Source of the DNA: Paracoccaceae bacterium
GTDB lineage: Bacteria; Pseudomonadota; Alphaproteobacteria; Rhodobacterales; Rhodobacteraceae
Direction of reading: 5' to 3'
Length of the DNA stretch: 64,000 bases
NCBI GenBank assembly: GCA_020628545.1
Contig: JAHDEX010000006.1
Span: 32,643 to 96,642 of the forward strand
The notes under the pieces were generated by a model. That model made no database searches. It was not told where the DNA came from and saw only the letters and a program-made list of their open reading frames with translations. The position numbers were made by a program, and so were the translations under genes. Positions 45,405 through 55,533 of the stretch are shown piece by piece (position 1 is the stretch's first letter; every line of letters starts with the position of its first letter).

Positions 45405-46225
45405 CCCTCCAGAAGTTCATATCCTGGGCTGCACAAGCAACCATGGTCTCAACCGTGATCGCGATGCTGACACCAGTCATCTACATGATCGCCATGTCAT
45501 TCAGGACAGCCGCGGAGATTATTGAAAAGCCGCTGGGCCTGCCAGAAACTCTCTATTTTGGAAACTACGCCAACGCCTTGGCGCAGATGCCCTACCTGCG
45601 ATCAGTGTTCAATTCTATCTCAATCACCCTTGCGGTGACACTGCTGGTGGCACTGCTTGGTTCCATGGCCGCTTATCCGCTGGCCCGCCGTACCAGTCGC
45701 TTTAGCCGGATCGTCATCATGCTCGTGGCGCTGGGCCTTGCGACCCCACCGTTTGTGACCATTACACCGATCTATGTCATCTTCCGCAATCTTGGGCTGC
45801 TCGACACGTATCTTGGGGTCATACTCGCATTCACGGCGCTAAACTTGCCACTCGCGGTGTTCTTCTACACCAGTTTTATCGGGGCCATCCCTAAAGAGCT
45901 TGAAGAAGCCGCGAAGCTCGACAATTGCAGCGATTGGCAAATCTATTGGCACATCATCCGCCCACTTTTGGGCCCCGCAACGGCAACGCTCTCGCTTTTT
46001 GTGACGTTGATGGTGTGGAACGACTTCACCTATCCTCTTCTGCTGCTCACATCGCCTGAGAAATTCACAGTGATGATCAGCGTCTATCGGTTCCTCGGAA
46101 ACCTGAACGTCCAACCCGATCAGCTTTTCCCGGCCGCAGTGCTCGGATCACTCCCACTCTTGGTGCTCTTCATCTTTTTCCAACGCCGGATCGTCTCGGG
46201 CGTCACCGCGGGGGCCGTGAAATGA
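45401..46225 (+). CDS. CUT1 sugar ABC importer permease (MalG-like)
   Basis: A 274-residue permease with six membrane segments and EAA loop ELEEAAKLDNCSDWQIYWHIIRPLLGP. The C-terminus RRIVSGVTAGAVK is typical of MalG-like subunits. It overlaps both neighbours by 4 bases, including the SDR gene downstream, so enzyme and transporter synthesis are coupled. Confidence 0.9.
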   Translation: MTLQKFISWAAQATMVSTVIAMLTPVIYMIAMSFRTAAEIIEKPLGLPETLYFGNYANALAQMPYLRSVFNSISITLAVTLLVALLGSMAAYPLARRTSRFSRIVIMLVALGLATPPFVTITPIYVIFRNLGLLDTYLGVILAFTALNLPLAVFFYTSFIGAIPKELEEAAKLDNCSDWQIYWHIIRPLLGPATATLSLFVTLMVWNDFTYPLLLLTSPEKFTVMISVYRFLGNLNVQPDQLFPAAVLGSLPLLVLFIFFQRRIVSGVTAGAVK

Positions 46226-46956
46226 GTTGTCTAACTGGGAAGTCCATCGTGCTCACTGGCGGCGGAGCTGGCATCGGATTTGGTATTTTGCGCCAATGCA
46301 TAGCGGCGGGCGCCGAAGTGACCGTCTTTGATGTGAACCCCGAACATGCAGCGCGCGTTGGCGCCGAAGGTGGCCACTTCGTCCAACTGGACGTCGGCGA
46401 CCCGCTGGCCTTGCAATCAGCAGCACAGCAGATTTCCAAATGCGACGGCCTCGTGAACAACGCAGGCATCACCATTCAGAAGCCCCTTTCGCACTTGACG
46501 CTCGCGGACATGGAACTGTTGTGGGCTGTGAACCAGCGCGCCGTTCTGCTTCTTTGCCAAGCCTTGGCGCCAAAGATGGCGGAAGGAGGTGCCATCGTGA
46601 ACGTCGCCTCCAACCATGCCAAGGCCAGCGCCGCCGGATACGAAGCCTACGCCGGGACCAAAGGGGCCATTGTCGCCATGACCCGCGCCCTCGCGTGGAG
46701 CCTTGGGCCACAGGGTATCCGGGTCAATGCACTCGCCCCCGGCCTGACCATGACCGAAACCGTGCAGCGCGCGGCCGATGCGACGCCCGGATTATCGGAC
46801 ACTTTCGACGCTTGGCACGCCTCCGGCACCCCGGCCAGCGTCGATGAGATCGGCAAGGTCGCCGTCTACCTTTTGTCTGACGCCTCCGCTGCCCTCACCG
46901 GTTCTGAAATCATCGCGGATCACGGTATGTCCGCCCGTTTGGGGGCGCTGACATGA
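46222..46956 (+). CDS. Short-chain dehydrogenase/reductase, possible sugar dehydrogenase
   Basis: A 244-residue classical SDR. It has a TGGGAGIGFG cofactor loop (12-21), Asp after the second strand (FDVN, suggesting NAD preference), NNAG, a catalytic Ser in NVASNHA, and Tyr-x-x-x-Lys in YAGTK. Coupled to an importer and followed by a galactonate-dehydratase-like gene, it probably oxidises the imported sugar (for example galactose or fucose) to the lactone. The exact substrate is inferred from context only. Confidence 0.85.
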   Translation: MSCLTGKSIVLTGGGAGIGFGILRQCIAAGAEVTVFDVNPEHAARVGAEGGHFVQLDVGDPLALQSAAQQISKCDGLVNNAGITIQKPLSHLTLADMELLWAVNQRAVLLLCQALAPKMAEGGAIVNVASNHAKASAAGYEAYAGTKGAIVAMTRALAWSLGPQGIRVNALAPGLTMTETVQRAADATPGLSDTFDAWHASGTPASVDEIGKVAVYLLSDASAALTGSEIIADHGMSARLGALT

Positions 46957-46999
46957 TCCGCACCCTCATCATCGCCACGCCCGCAGGAGCATCCATCCA

Positions 47000-48205
47000 A
47001 TGAGTACGACTTTCGCTTCTGATCCGGCCACGGTGGCAACAACTGCGTCTCACCCTCGTATCACGGCAATCCGCCCTTATGCTGTTTGGGTCGGTGGCCG
47101 CAATCAACTGATCGTCAAAGTCGAAACCGACAGCGGGATTTATGGGTGGGGCGAAAGCGGGCTTTCCGGTCGCGAGAAAGCGGTCGTTGGCGCGATCGAT
47201 CACTTTCGGGAATTACTCTTGGGCGAGAACCCGATGCAAATTGGTGCTTTGTGGCAGCGTCTTTACCGTAGCCAGTACTTCGAAGGTGGACGCGTCTTGC
47301 AGGCCGCCATCTCAGCCATCGACATCGCCTTGCATGACATCAAAGCAAAAGCCTTAGGCGTCCCGGTCTATCACCTCCTCGGCGGTTCGCAGCGCGATCA
47401 TGTTCCGACATTCGCAAGCACGTCTTCAACTGGCTTCGATCAGACGATCACACAGGCGAAACGGCTCGTGGATCAGGGGTGGAACTGCATTCGGATTTTC
47501 CCGGACTTCAGCGATCCGGAAACTTTCGAACCGCGCGATCATATTGCACCAACAGCTGCGATGTGTCGGGACGTCCGTGCAGAATTGGGCGAAGGTATCA
47601 CTCTTGGGATAGATTGGCACCACAGGCTGTCCGTCGCTGAGGCCGCCTCCTTTTGTCAGCGTCTACCGTCCGGAACCCTGGACTTTTTGGAAGAACCGAT
47701 CCGGGATGAGACCCCGGAAGCGTATGAAGCGCTGCGTCGCATGACCGATATTCCTTTTGCGATCGGAGAGGAGTTTTCCAGCAAATGGGAGTTTCGTCCC
47801 TACATCGAACGCGACATCCATCAGTTTAACCGGGTCGACGTCTGCAATGTTGGCGGCTTGAGCGAGGCCATGAAAGTCGCCTCAATGAGTGAGGCGCATT
47901 ATGTGGACCTGATGCCCCACAACCCACTCGGCCCGATCTGCACCGCAGCGAGTATTCACTTCGGTGCAGCAGTCCCAAATTTTGCCTGGCTTGAAGTGAA
48001 AGTTGAGTCGGATGGGGTCTATGTTGTCGATGACGCAGAAGACCTGTTTGTCGTCCAGCCCAAGCGCAATGGAACTGTTTTTGATGTCCCCAATAGTGTC
48101 GGACTGGGCGTCGATGTTGACGAAGAGCATGCAAAAAGCCTGGACTTCAAGTTCTGGAACACACCCATGCTACGCCGGAAAGACGGCTCTATAACCAACT
48201 GGTAA
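47000..48205 (+). CDS. Enolase-superfamily sugar acid dehydratase (galactonate dehydratase-like)
   Basis: A 401-residue mandelate racemase/muconate-lactonizing-type enzyme. An N-terminal capping domain precedes a barrel with metal ligands in LGIDWHHR (Asp), DFLEEPI (Glu) and AIGEEFSS (Glu), and the catalytic His in MPHNPLGPI. The C-terminus LGVDVDEEHAK...W..P...R.DGS..NW follows the DgoD pattern. It likely dehydrates an aldonate to a 2-keto-3-deoxy-aldonate. The following kinase and aldolase are not in the window. The start follows GCAGGAG. A small hairpin (48240-48256) lies just after the stop. Confidence 0.88.
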   Translation: MSTTFASDPATVATTASHPRITAIRPYAVWVGGRNQLIVKVETDSGIYGWGESGLSGREKAVVGAIDHFRELLLGENPMQIGALWQRLYRSQYFEGGRVLQAAISAIDIALHDIKAKALGVPVYHLLGGSQRDHVPTFASTSSTGFDQTITQAKRLVDQGWNCIRIFPDFSDPETFEPRDHIAPTAAMCRDVRAELGEGITLGIDWHHRLSVAEAASFCQRLPSGTLDFLEEPIRDETPEAYEALRRMTDIPFAIGEEFSSKWEFRPYIERDIHQFNRVDVCNVGGLSEAMKVASMSEAHYVDLMPHNPLGPICTAASIHFGAAVPNFAWLEVKVESDGVYVVDDAEDLFVVQPKRNGTVFDVPNSVGLGVDVDEEHAKSLDFKFWNTPMLRRKDGSITNW

Positions 48206-48301
48206 CGCTTGCGCTTTCGGACCTTTGATCGGTCTTAATCGTGCTGAAAAAGCACGTCAATGCATACGCAAACTCACAAATGTCAATTATCCGACACATT
48301 A

Positions 48302-48356
48302 TTGACAACCATAACGGTCCTACTTTCGGCAAGATTACCGTGGAAGGATCATTCAA
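48302..48356 (+). promoter_or_regulatory. Promoter region of LysM-SBP gene
   Basis: TTGACA at 48302-48307 sits in the same ACATTATTGACAAC context as the importer promoter at 43175. The ATG at 48357 follows GGAAGGATC. No clear -10 was seen. The shared context may reflect common control or chance. Confidence 0.35.
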
Positions 48357-49439
48357 ATGAAAAAGACAGTGCTTTTGGCTGCAGTCTCTGCAGTTGCGAC
48401 ACTCGCATCACAGGCGAGTGCCACGAACAGTAACATTCAATGTGGTCAGGACTACACAGTACGGGCAGGCGATTTTCTATCCGGGATTGCAAAGCGGGCT
48501 TACGGACAGGCTGGAAGCTATACGCTCATCTACCAAGCAAACGCGGAAGCGATTGGCCCTAATCCGGCATTGATTAATGTCGGCGCGAAGCTGTTTATTC
48601 CCTGCGAAAACGCAGACCTCAGCGCATCAGTTGCAGACACCTCGACCGTTGGGCGCGCGGAAACAACTGCCGCACTGCCGGGTCCATCTTCGAGCCGTCC
48701 GATCCGCGTTCTGACAGGAACAGACTGGGCGCCTTTCACAAATGAAGATCAGGAACAAGGCGGCCTTCTGACGGAAGTCGCGAACCTCGCTTTGGCGCAG
48801 GCCGACGGCAAGCCCGAATACCAGATCGACTTCATCAACGACTGGGGCGCGCATCTCTCGCCGCTTTTGACAGACCACGCATACGATTTCAGCATTGGTT
48901 GGACACAGCCAAATTGTGATCTGATTGATCAGCTTAACGATGACTCGAAATTCCGCTGTAACAACTTCAACTGGACAGACCCGCTCTATCAGCAGGTCGT
49001 GGCATACTACACTAAGAGTGACATGGCAGATTACGGTGAGCATGCGCAGCTGTCCGGCCAGACGATCTGTCGCCCGGCTGGTTATTCAACAGCAATGCTT
49101 GAAGAAGTTGGTCTTGCGGAACCGGACATCACCTTGGCACGTCTCGCCGATCCGGAAGCTTGCCTGAAAGCGGTTGTCGCCGGCGACGTTGACGTGGCCC
49201 TTGTGGCGACAGACGTGGCCGAAGGCATCCTGGAAACCTTCGAAGACCCGGCAGTCGTGAAGTTTCACGAGCCCCTTTCCTATATGTCTTCACTGCGGGC
49301 TTTGATTTCGAAAACCCATCCTGAAAGTGAAGAGCTTGTCGATACGTTCAACAGCGGCCTGACAAAGATCAAGGACTCAGGCGTCTGGTTTGACACCGTG
49401 CGCCGTCACCTGACGGAGCACCGCGCGTCACAATCTTAG
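48357..49439 (+). CDS. LysM domain fused to family 3 periplasmic binding protein
   Basis: A 360-residue exported protein. A signal peptide (1-22, ending SQASA) is followed by one LysM domain (about 29-78; CGQDYTVRAGDFLSGIAKRAYG ... INVGAKLFIPCE, bracketed by two cysteines), a Ser/Thr linker and a family 3 solute-binding domain (about 113-350; VLTGTDWAPFTNED, FSIGWTQPNC, GDVDVALVA). LysM binds peptidoglycan or other GlcNAc polymers, so the binding domain may be held at the wall. No permease genes adjoin. It could be a sensor or a scavenging protein for cell-wall pieces; the function is unknown. Confidence 0.85.
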   Translation: MKKTVLLAAVSAVATLASQASATNSNIQCGQDYTVRAGDFLSGIAKRAYGQAGSYTLIYQANAEAIGPNPALINVGAKLFIPCENADLSASVADTSTVGRAETTAALPGPSSSRPIRVLTGTDWAPFTNEDQEQGGLLTEVANLALAQADGKPEYQIDFINDWGAHLSPLLTDHAYDFSIGWTQPNCDLIDQLNDDSKFRCNNFNWTDPLYQQVVAYYTKSDMADYGEHAQLSGQTICRPAGYSTAMLEEVGLAEPDITLARLADPEACLKAVVAGDVDVALVATDVAEGILETFEDPAVVKFHEPLSYMSSLRALISKTHPESEELVDTFNSGLTKIKDSGVWFDTVRRHLTEHRASQS

Positions 49440-49462
49440 GTCGGCGCGGCCACAAACACTGT

Positions 49463-49488
49463 GGCGAGCGTCCTTTTCTACGCTCGCC
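49463..49488 (+). terminator. Hairpin after LysM-SBP gene
   Basis: A perfect inverted repeat, GGCGAGCGT and ACGCTCGCC, with an 8-base loop containing TTTT, starts 24 bases after the stop. The absence of a T-run makes it a weak or rho-assisted terminator. Confidence 0.5.
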
Positions 49489-49575
49489 CAATAATACCAG
49501 CATCACTAGATGCGAAAACTGCAGTCCTTTGGACTGTTTGAGGCACAAATAGGCATCTCGAAAGGAGTGTCTAAA

Positions 49576-50172
49576 ATGAAATTTACAAGGATATCCTCAT
49601 TGGGACGCATGGCCTTTGCTGCCCTGCTCATCACACTATCCGGTTCACTCGCCTCTGCGCAGCCAGCGAACACAGTCACGATCAAGTACGACGACGGTGA
49701 CGGCATCACAGGTGAATTGCTAGAAGCGTCAGATGTAAGCCTCCGCTTAGATACCATCATGGGCGCGGTAACGATCCCTTTCGACGGCATCTCTTGTATC
49801 GGCGCGGCGTGCCCGGACTCAATTCGCTTTAAGGAAGTGGAAGCACCGGTGGTCCTTACAGCGCTTGATGGCTCTGCTCAGATGGCAGGGAATCTTATTG
49901 GCATCGAAGACAACCAGTACGTCGTCGCGTCCGAGATCGGCGAGATCCGGATCGACATGGAGAAAGCCATCTGTGAGGGAGCAGGTTGCCCGGACCAACC
50001 TGGGGCGATTGCATTTGGTGGCGCGGTGGTACTGGTACACGGCACGACGAATGTTGAGGGGACGCTTATCGGTCTTGAAGAAGATGCATACCTGATCGAC
50101 ACCGAGTTCTTGGGCAAAGTCCGTGTCACGCGTGAAGCAATTTGTAAGGGTGAGGGTTGCCCGCAGGGGTAA
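49576..50172 (+). CDS. Exported protein with three repeats, each ending in Cys-x4-Cys-Pro
   Basis: A 198-residue protein: signal peptide (1-28, ending ASA), then three repeats of about 45-60 residues, each with a strand pattern like VxLTxxDGxxxxGxLIGxEDxxYxIDTxxGxxxV and ending CIGAACP, CEGAGCP or CKGEGCP (cysteines 74/79, 133/138, 190/195). I recall a single repeat of this type at the front of some Rhodobacterales OmpA-family/phosphate-binding proteins, so it is probably a small periplasmic beta-module. No function is known. The ATG at 49576 follows AAGGAG; an upstream in-frame ATG at 49510 lacks a site and would spoil the signal peptide. Confidence 0.8.
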   Translation: MKFTRISSLGRMAFAALLITLSGSLASAQPANTVTIKYDDGDGITGELLEASDVSLRLDTIMGAVTIPFDGISCIGAACPDSIRFKEVEAPVVLTALDGSAQMAGNLIGIEDNQYVVASEIGEIRIDMEKAICEGAGCPDQPGAIAFGGAVVLVHGTTNVEGTLIGLEEDAYLIDTEFLGKVRVTREAICKGEGCPQG

Positions 50173-50654
50173 AGCCAAGGGCAAGATCGAGCACGGTGTT
50201 GCCCCCTCCTCGCTCACGGATATCATTCGCGCAAGATGCTCGCGCTTAAACTCGGCCATTTCAATCAAAGCGTTGATGTTCTCAAACTTGAAATGCTTCT
50301 TTTTGCCTGACACCAACTCGCTCACCGGCAAGTGAGCAAGTTGCGACTAGCGGTCGAATATTGAGTATGTGCGCGGACTTTGGTGAGCCGACGTAACGCG
50401 TAATCGGAAGGTGTTTGGTCCAGGTACGACAGGTATTAACTTTCAGGAATAAAGTACAAATAATCGGACAAAGTGCATTCGTCTGCTTGGCCTAAATGCC
50501 GGAACGTAAACGAACTGAACTGATCCATCCTTTTCCATTGGAAAACTGGCTACGATCCCTAACTGATAGTGTCACAACGAAACCCGGCCGCCGCCTTTGA
50601 TTCCATTGTTTCGGGCGCAAAACCGACCACTTTATCGATCAGAATCGCGGGCAC
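50173..50654. other. Intergenic region with a possible gene remnant on the minus strand
   Basis: No intact gene was recognised. On the minus strand, roughly 50331-50165 reads as a protein-like stretch (start TTG, KKKHFKFENINALIEMAEF and so on) but then runs antisense into the repeat protein, so it may be a truncated remnant. A small inverted repeat GCTCAC...GTGAGC lies near 50317-50335. The remainder is featureless. Confidence 0.4.
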
Positions 50655-52489
<1,835 letters not shown>

Positions 52490-53344
52490 ATGGATAGACC
52501 CGGTTCAAGAATGCCGCCCTTGGAATGGATCCGAGCATTTGAATCCGCAGCGCGCAATGGCAGTTTCACTGCAGCAGCGGCTGAGATGGGGCTTACGCAA
52601 TCTGCCGTCAGCCAACGCATCACTCATCTTGAGAGGCAATTAAGAACCGCACTTTTTGTCAGGCGAGCCCGAACGATTGCGTTGACGCTTGAAGGGGAGG
52701 CGTGGTTGCCTCACGTACGCACCGCGCTCGACGGCTTGCGAGATAGTTCAGAAGCACTCTTCGGCGATGGGCGGCAACAGATAACGATCTCGGCCAGCCA
52801 TTCCATCGTGTCATTGTGGCTTTTGCCACGGCTCGACAAAATCAAAGCCGTCTCAGGCGGAAAATTGTCCGTCCAAACAATGGTTCTTGGCGCCCATGAA
52901 GCAGCGCAAGATGATCTGATCCGTGTCCGCTATGGCTCCGGCAACTGGCCCCACAAGCACGCGGTCCGGTTATTCGACGAAGCGATCACCCCTCTGGCAG
53001 CACCGCAATTACTCGAGAACACCGATCATTGGACGTCCTTGCCACGCATCACCTGTGCGGGTCCGCGCCCGGGGTGGAACACTTGGACATCTCGGTTCAA
53101 TATACCTTCGACACCATTGCCGGATCTGCGATTTGATACCTTCAGTTCGGCACTTGCTGCTGCGGAGGCAGGGCTCGGCGTGCTATTGGGCTCCCTGCCA
53201 TTGTGCGCGACGGCGCTGCGCAACGGCACTTTGGTTCGATTAAGCGACGATATCTTGCATCACCACGAAACCTACTGGGTTCTGGCTGGTCCGGATGCAA
53301 TCGCACGAGCGGACTGGCACGCGCTGAGCATCGCCTTGCAATAG
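52490..53344 (+). CDS. LysR family regulator (GcvA-like)
   Basis: A 284-residue regulator. An N-terminal winged helix (LEWIRAFESAARNGSFTAAAAEMGLTQSAVSQRI, about 11-44) is followed by the LysR effector domain in a GcvA-like form (DLIRVRYGSGNW, AAEAGLGVLLGSLP). It is divergent from tmpA-tmpB and probably activates them in response to the phosphonate or its product. The ATG at 52511 is an alternative start; neither has a strong ribosome-binding site. Confidence 0.88.
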   Translation: MDRPGSRMPPLEWIRAFESAARNGSFTAAAAEMGLTQSAVSQRITHLERQLRTALFVRRARTIALTLEGEAWLPHVRTALDGLRDSSEALFGDGRQQITISASHSIVSLWLLPRLDKIKAVSGGKLSVQTMVLGAHEAAQDDLIRVRYGSGNWPHKHAVRLFDEAITPLAAPQLLENTDHWTSLPRITCAGPRPGWNTWTSRFNIPSTPLPDLRFDTFSSALAAAEAGLGVLLGSLPLCATALRNGTLVRLSDDILHHHETYWVLAGPDAIARADWHALSIALQ

Positions 53345-53464
53345 TCGTGAGCGATCCGGAACGGAGCAGAAGTCAGCCAGACTTTGGGATTTTGCGTCTC
53401 TGTCACATCCCTGTGCGAGGTTTCGTGCTATGATGGTTCTATCAGCAAAAAGAGAGTGTGCCTG

Positions 53465-54550
53465 ATGAAGCTTGTCGTCTGGAATATGGAATGGCTGAAC
53501 GATCTTGTTGATAGCGAGGCTGGCGCTCTAAAGCCGGATGACCGTAACGTGCGCGGGCCTCGTGCGCCTTGGAAGAAAGAAGGACCGACAGTTGCAGAAC
53601 GGGTTGCCTTGCTCCGGGAAGGCCTTGCAGATTTGGATCCCGACATCCTGATCGTCGTTGAGGGGCCGGATAGAACGACAGATCTGGAAATCCTCATGGC
53701 CAGCCTTTCTGACGCTGATTGGGCGGTTTACGTCCAGCGTTCTCGCTACCCCTCTGGTCCCGACAACCCGCGCCAGAATACGTCAACCCAATGTGTTGGC
53801 GTCGCGTTGCGGACTGACCGGGGCGTTTTTGCAGATACACCTATGACCATCAGCGATGTCGAAGACCCTGCCGCGGGTTTGATCCATACCGCCACTGAGC
53901 CGTTCTTCCTTGATCTCGGCGCTGACAAAGTCCCGGAATGGTTCCGGTATGAGCGTCGCCCGCTATGGGTCACCATCCACCCTTCCGACGGGTCGGACTT
54001 CAATGTGATGGGTCTGCACCTCAAATCAAAGGGTGTCTTTGCCGCGTACGAATGGTCGCGTTGGTGGCAGATGGCCGATGCCAATCGGATGCGCCTGCTC
54101 GCGCAGTGCAGGCATATTCGCGAAGCCTTTCTCGACCCATATCTCGCAGACCCAGCGTCGCTGCCATTGATTGTGGCTGGCGACATCAATGATGGCCCCG
54201 GTTTTGACACCTCAGAGATGCGCCTGAATGCCAGCGGCGTGGAGACGCTGATGGGGTCTGTCTGGAAGCCGGACCTGAGCCTTGGCAATGCGCTCTTCGA
54301 TGCGTTGAATGAGCGGGACCGCGCACGTTTGGATTTCAGCGACGTGACGACAACGCGCTTCGCGGACCCCATATTCAACGACACCTATCATCGCGTCATG
54401 ATCGACCATGTGCTCTATTCCCGCCGTTCAGCTAATTGGGTGGCCCCCGCCGAAGTCCCACGTGAGACCGCCGACGGCACAGCATATTGGAAGATCTCAG
54501 ATCACTTTCCGGTCGTGGCCGAAATCACGCCTCCAGCATTTGGCGCATAG
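53465..54550 (+). CDS. Endonuclease/exonuclease/phosphatase (EEP) family hydrolase
   Basis: A 361-residue metal-dependent phosphodiesterase or nuclease fold. Catalytic elements in order: WNMEWL (Asn), VVEGPD (Glu), GLHLKSKG (His), AGDINDGPG (Asp/Asn), MIDHVLYS and the terminal SDHFPVVAEI (Asp-His). There is no signal peptide. The substrate is unknown; DNA, phospholipid or other phosphodiesters are possible. It is monocistronic, between the LysR gene and the convergent AraC-type gene. The start at 53465 was chosen because the fold begins there; the ribosome-binding site (AGAGAG) is weak. Confidence 0.85.
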   Translation: MKLVVWNMEWLNDLVDSEAGALKPDDRNVRGPRAPWKKEGPTVAERVALLREGLADLDPDILIVVEGPDRTTDLEILMASLSDADWAVYVQRSRYPSGPDNPRQNTSTQCVGVALRTDRGVFADTPMTISDVEDPAAGLIHTATEPFFLDLGADKVPEWFRYERRPLWVTIHPSDGSDFNVMGLHLKSKGVFAAYEWSRWWQMADANRMRLLAQCRHIREAFLDPYLADPASLPLIVAGDINDGPGFDTSEMRLNASGVETLMGSVWKPDLSLGNALFDALNERDRARLDFSDVTTTRFADPIFNDTYHRVMIDHVLYSRRSANWVAPAEVPRETADGTAYWKISDHFPVVAEITPPAFGA

Positions 54551-54567
54551 CGCCTCATTCTCAAAGG

Positions 54568-55458
54568 TCAGAGCGCCATGCTTCTGAACTGCGACGGACT
54601 GAGACCTGTATGTTTACGAAAGCAGCGGTTGAAGTTCGACAATGATCCAAACCCACTTTCCGTTGCGATATGCAGGATATTGTCAGCGCCGCGCAGTAGC
54701 ATCGCTTGCGCGTAATTCAGTCGCAACAATTGGATGTATTCATTCAATGTGATGCCGGTCGCGCGCTTGAAAACACTCATTGCGTATTTAGGATGAAGAT
54801 TGGCTGCGGACGCGATTAATGTGGTGGTCAGATCGTCCTGGAAATTCTCGACAAGGAAGTCGAGCATGCGACGGACCTTTTCGTTGACCGATGGATCGGG
54901 CGCAACAGCGGTACCGTCATTCGGCCCCACCAGGTCAAACTCGTCAAACACGATACGCTCAATCCTGAGGATAAGCTCCTCGCCAGCGTGCTGCACGCGT
55001 TTCGCGTCGTCAGATCGCAAGTATTCACCGATCCGCCGAAAAACCTCACGGTCTTCCCGCAGGCGCGGCTTTGAGACCAGAACACTGCCCTGCATTAATG
55101 CATCACGGATCTCTTCCGGTAGCCTGAGTCGGAAATACATCGACAGCGGGAGATGGATCGCTTCAAGAAGCGTACCGGTTTCGCAATCACTGAGCCGATG
55201 CGGCAGTCCGCCCCAGAACAGCGCAAGTTCACCCGCCTCCACCGAGAACTCCCGCCCAGACATCTCGTAGGTCAGTGCACCCGCGAAAACGTAGTTCAAT
55301 TCGATCTGCATATGCCAATGCGCAAGCTGCATGATCGCCGCCTGCCCTCGCCCGATCACGATCTCATTGGGAACCAACTCCACACGGGACTCGGCGGGGT
55401 TCCAGGTTTTTCGACCCAGAATCTTACTATCTGCGCAATATTCCTGACTGTCGTGCAA
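54568..55458 (-). CDS. AraC family regulator with cupin domain (MelR-like)
   Basis: About 296 residues from a TTG at 55458, which lies 8 bases after a perfect GGAGGT site; an in-frame ATG at 55491 has no such site. The N-terminal cupin sensor domain includes HWHMQIELNYVFAGALTYEMSG, as in MelR. The C-terminal double helix-turn-helix (about 195-295) includes IASAANLHPKYAMSVFKRATGITLNEYI and the second motif ESGFGSLSNFNRCFRKHTGLSPSQFR. It is divergent from the third sugar importer and beta-galactosidase, and probably activates them. Confidence 0.87.
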   Translation of the reverse strand: MHDSQEYCADSKILGRKTWNPAESRVELVPNEIVIGRGQAAIMQLAHWHMQIELNYVFAGALTYEMSGREFSVEAGELALFWGGLPHRLSDCETGTLLEAIHLPLSMYFRLRLPEEIRDALMQGSVLVSKPRLREDREVFRRIGEYLRSDDAKRVQHAGEELILRIERIVFDEFDLVGPNDGTAVAPDPSVNEKVRRMLDFLVENFQDDLTTTLIASAANLHPKYAMSVFKRATGITLNEYIQLLRLNYAQAMLLRGADNILHIATESGFGSLSNFNRCFRKHTGLSPSQFRSMAL

Positions 55459-55533
55459 GACGCCGCACCTCCACGCCTGAATGATATTCAAACAGCGGCA
55501 TCACGCAAGCCGCATGACCAGGGAGGAACGATC

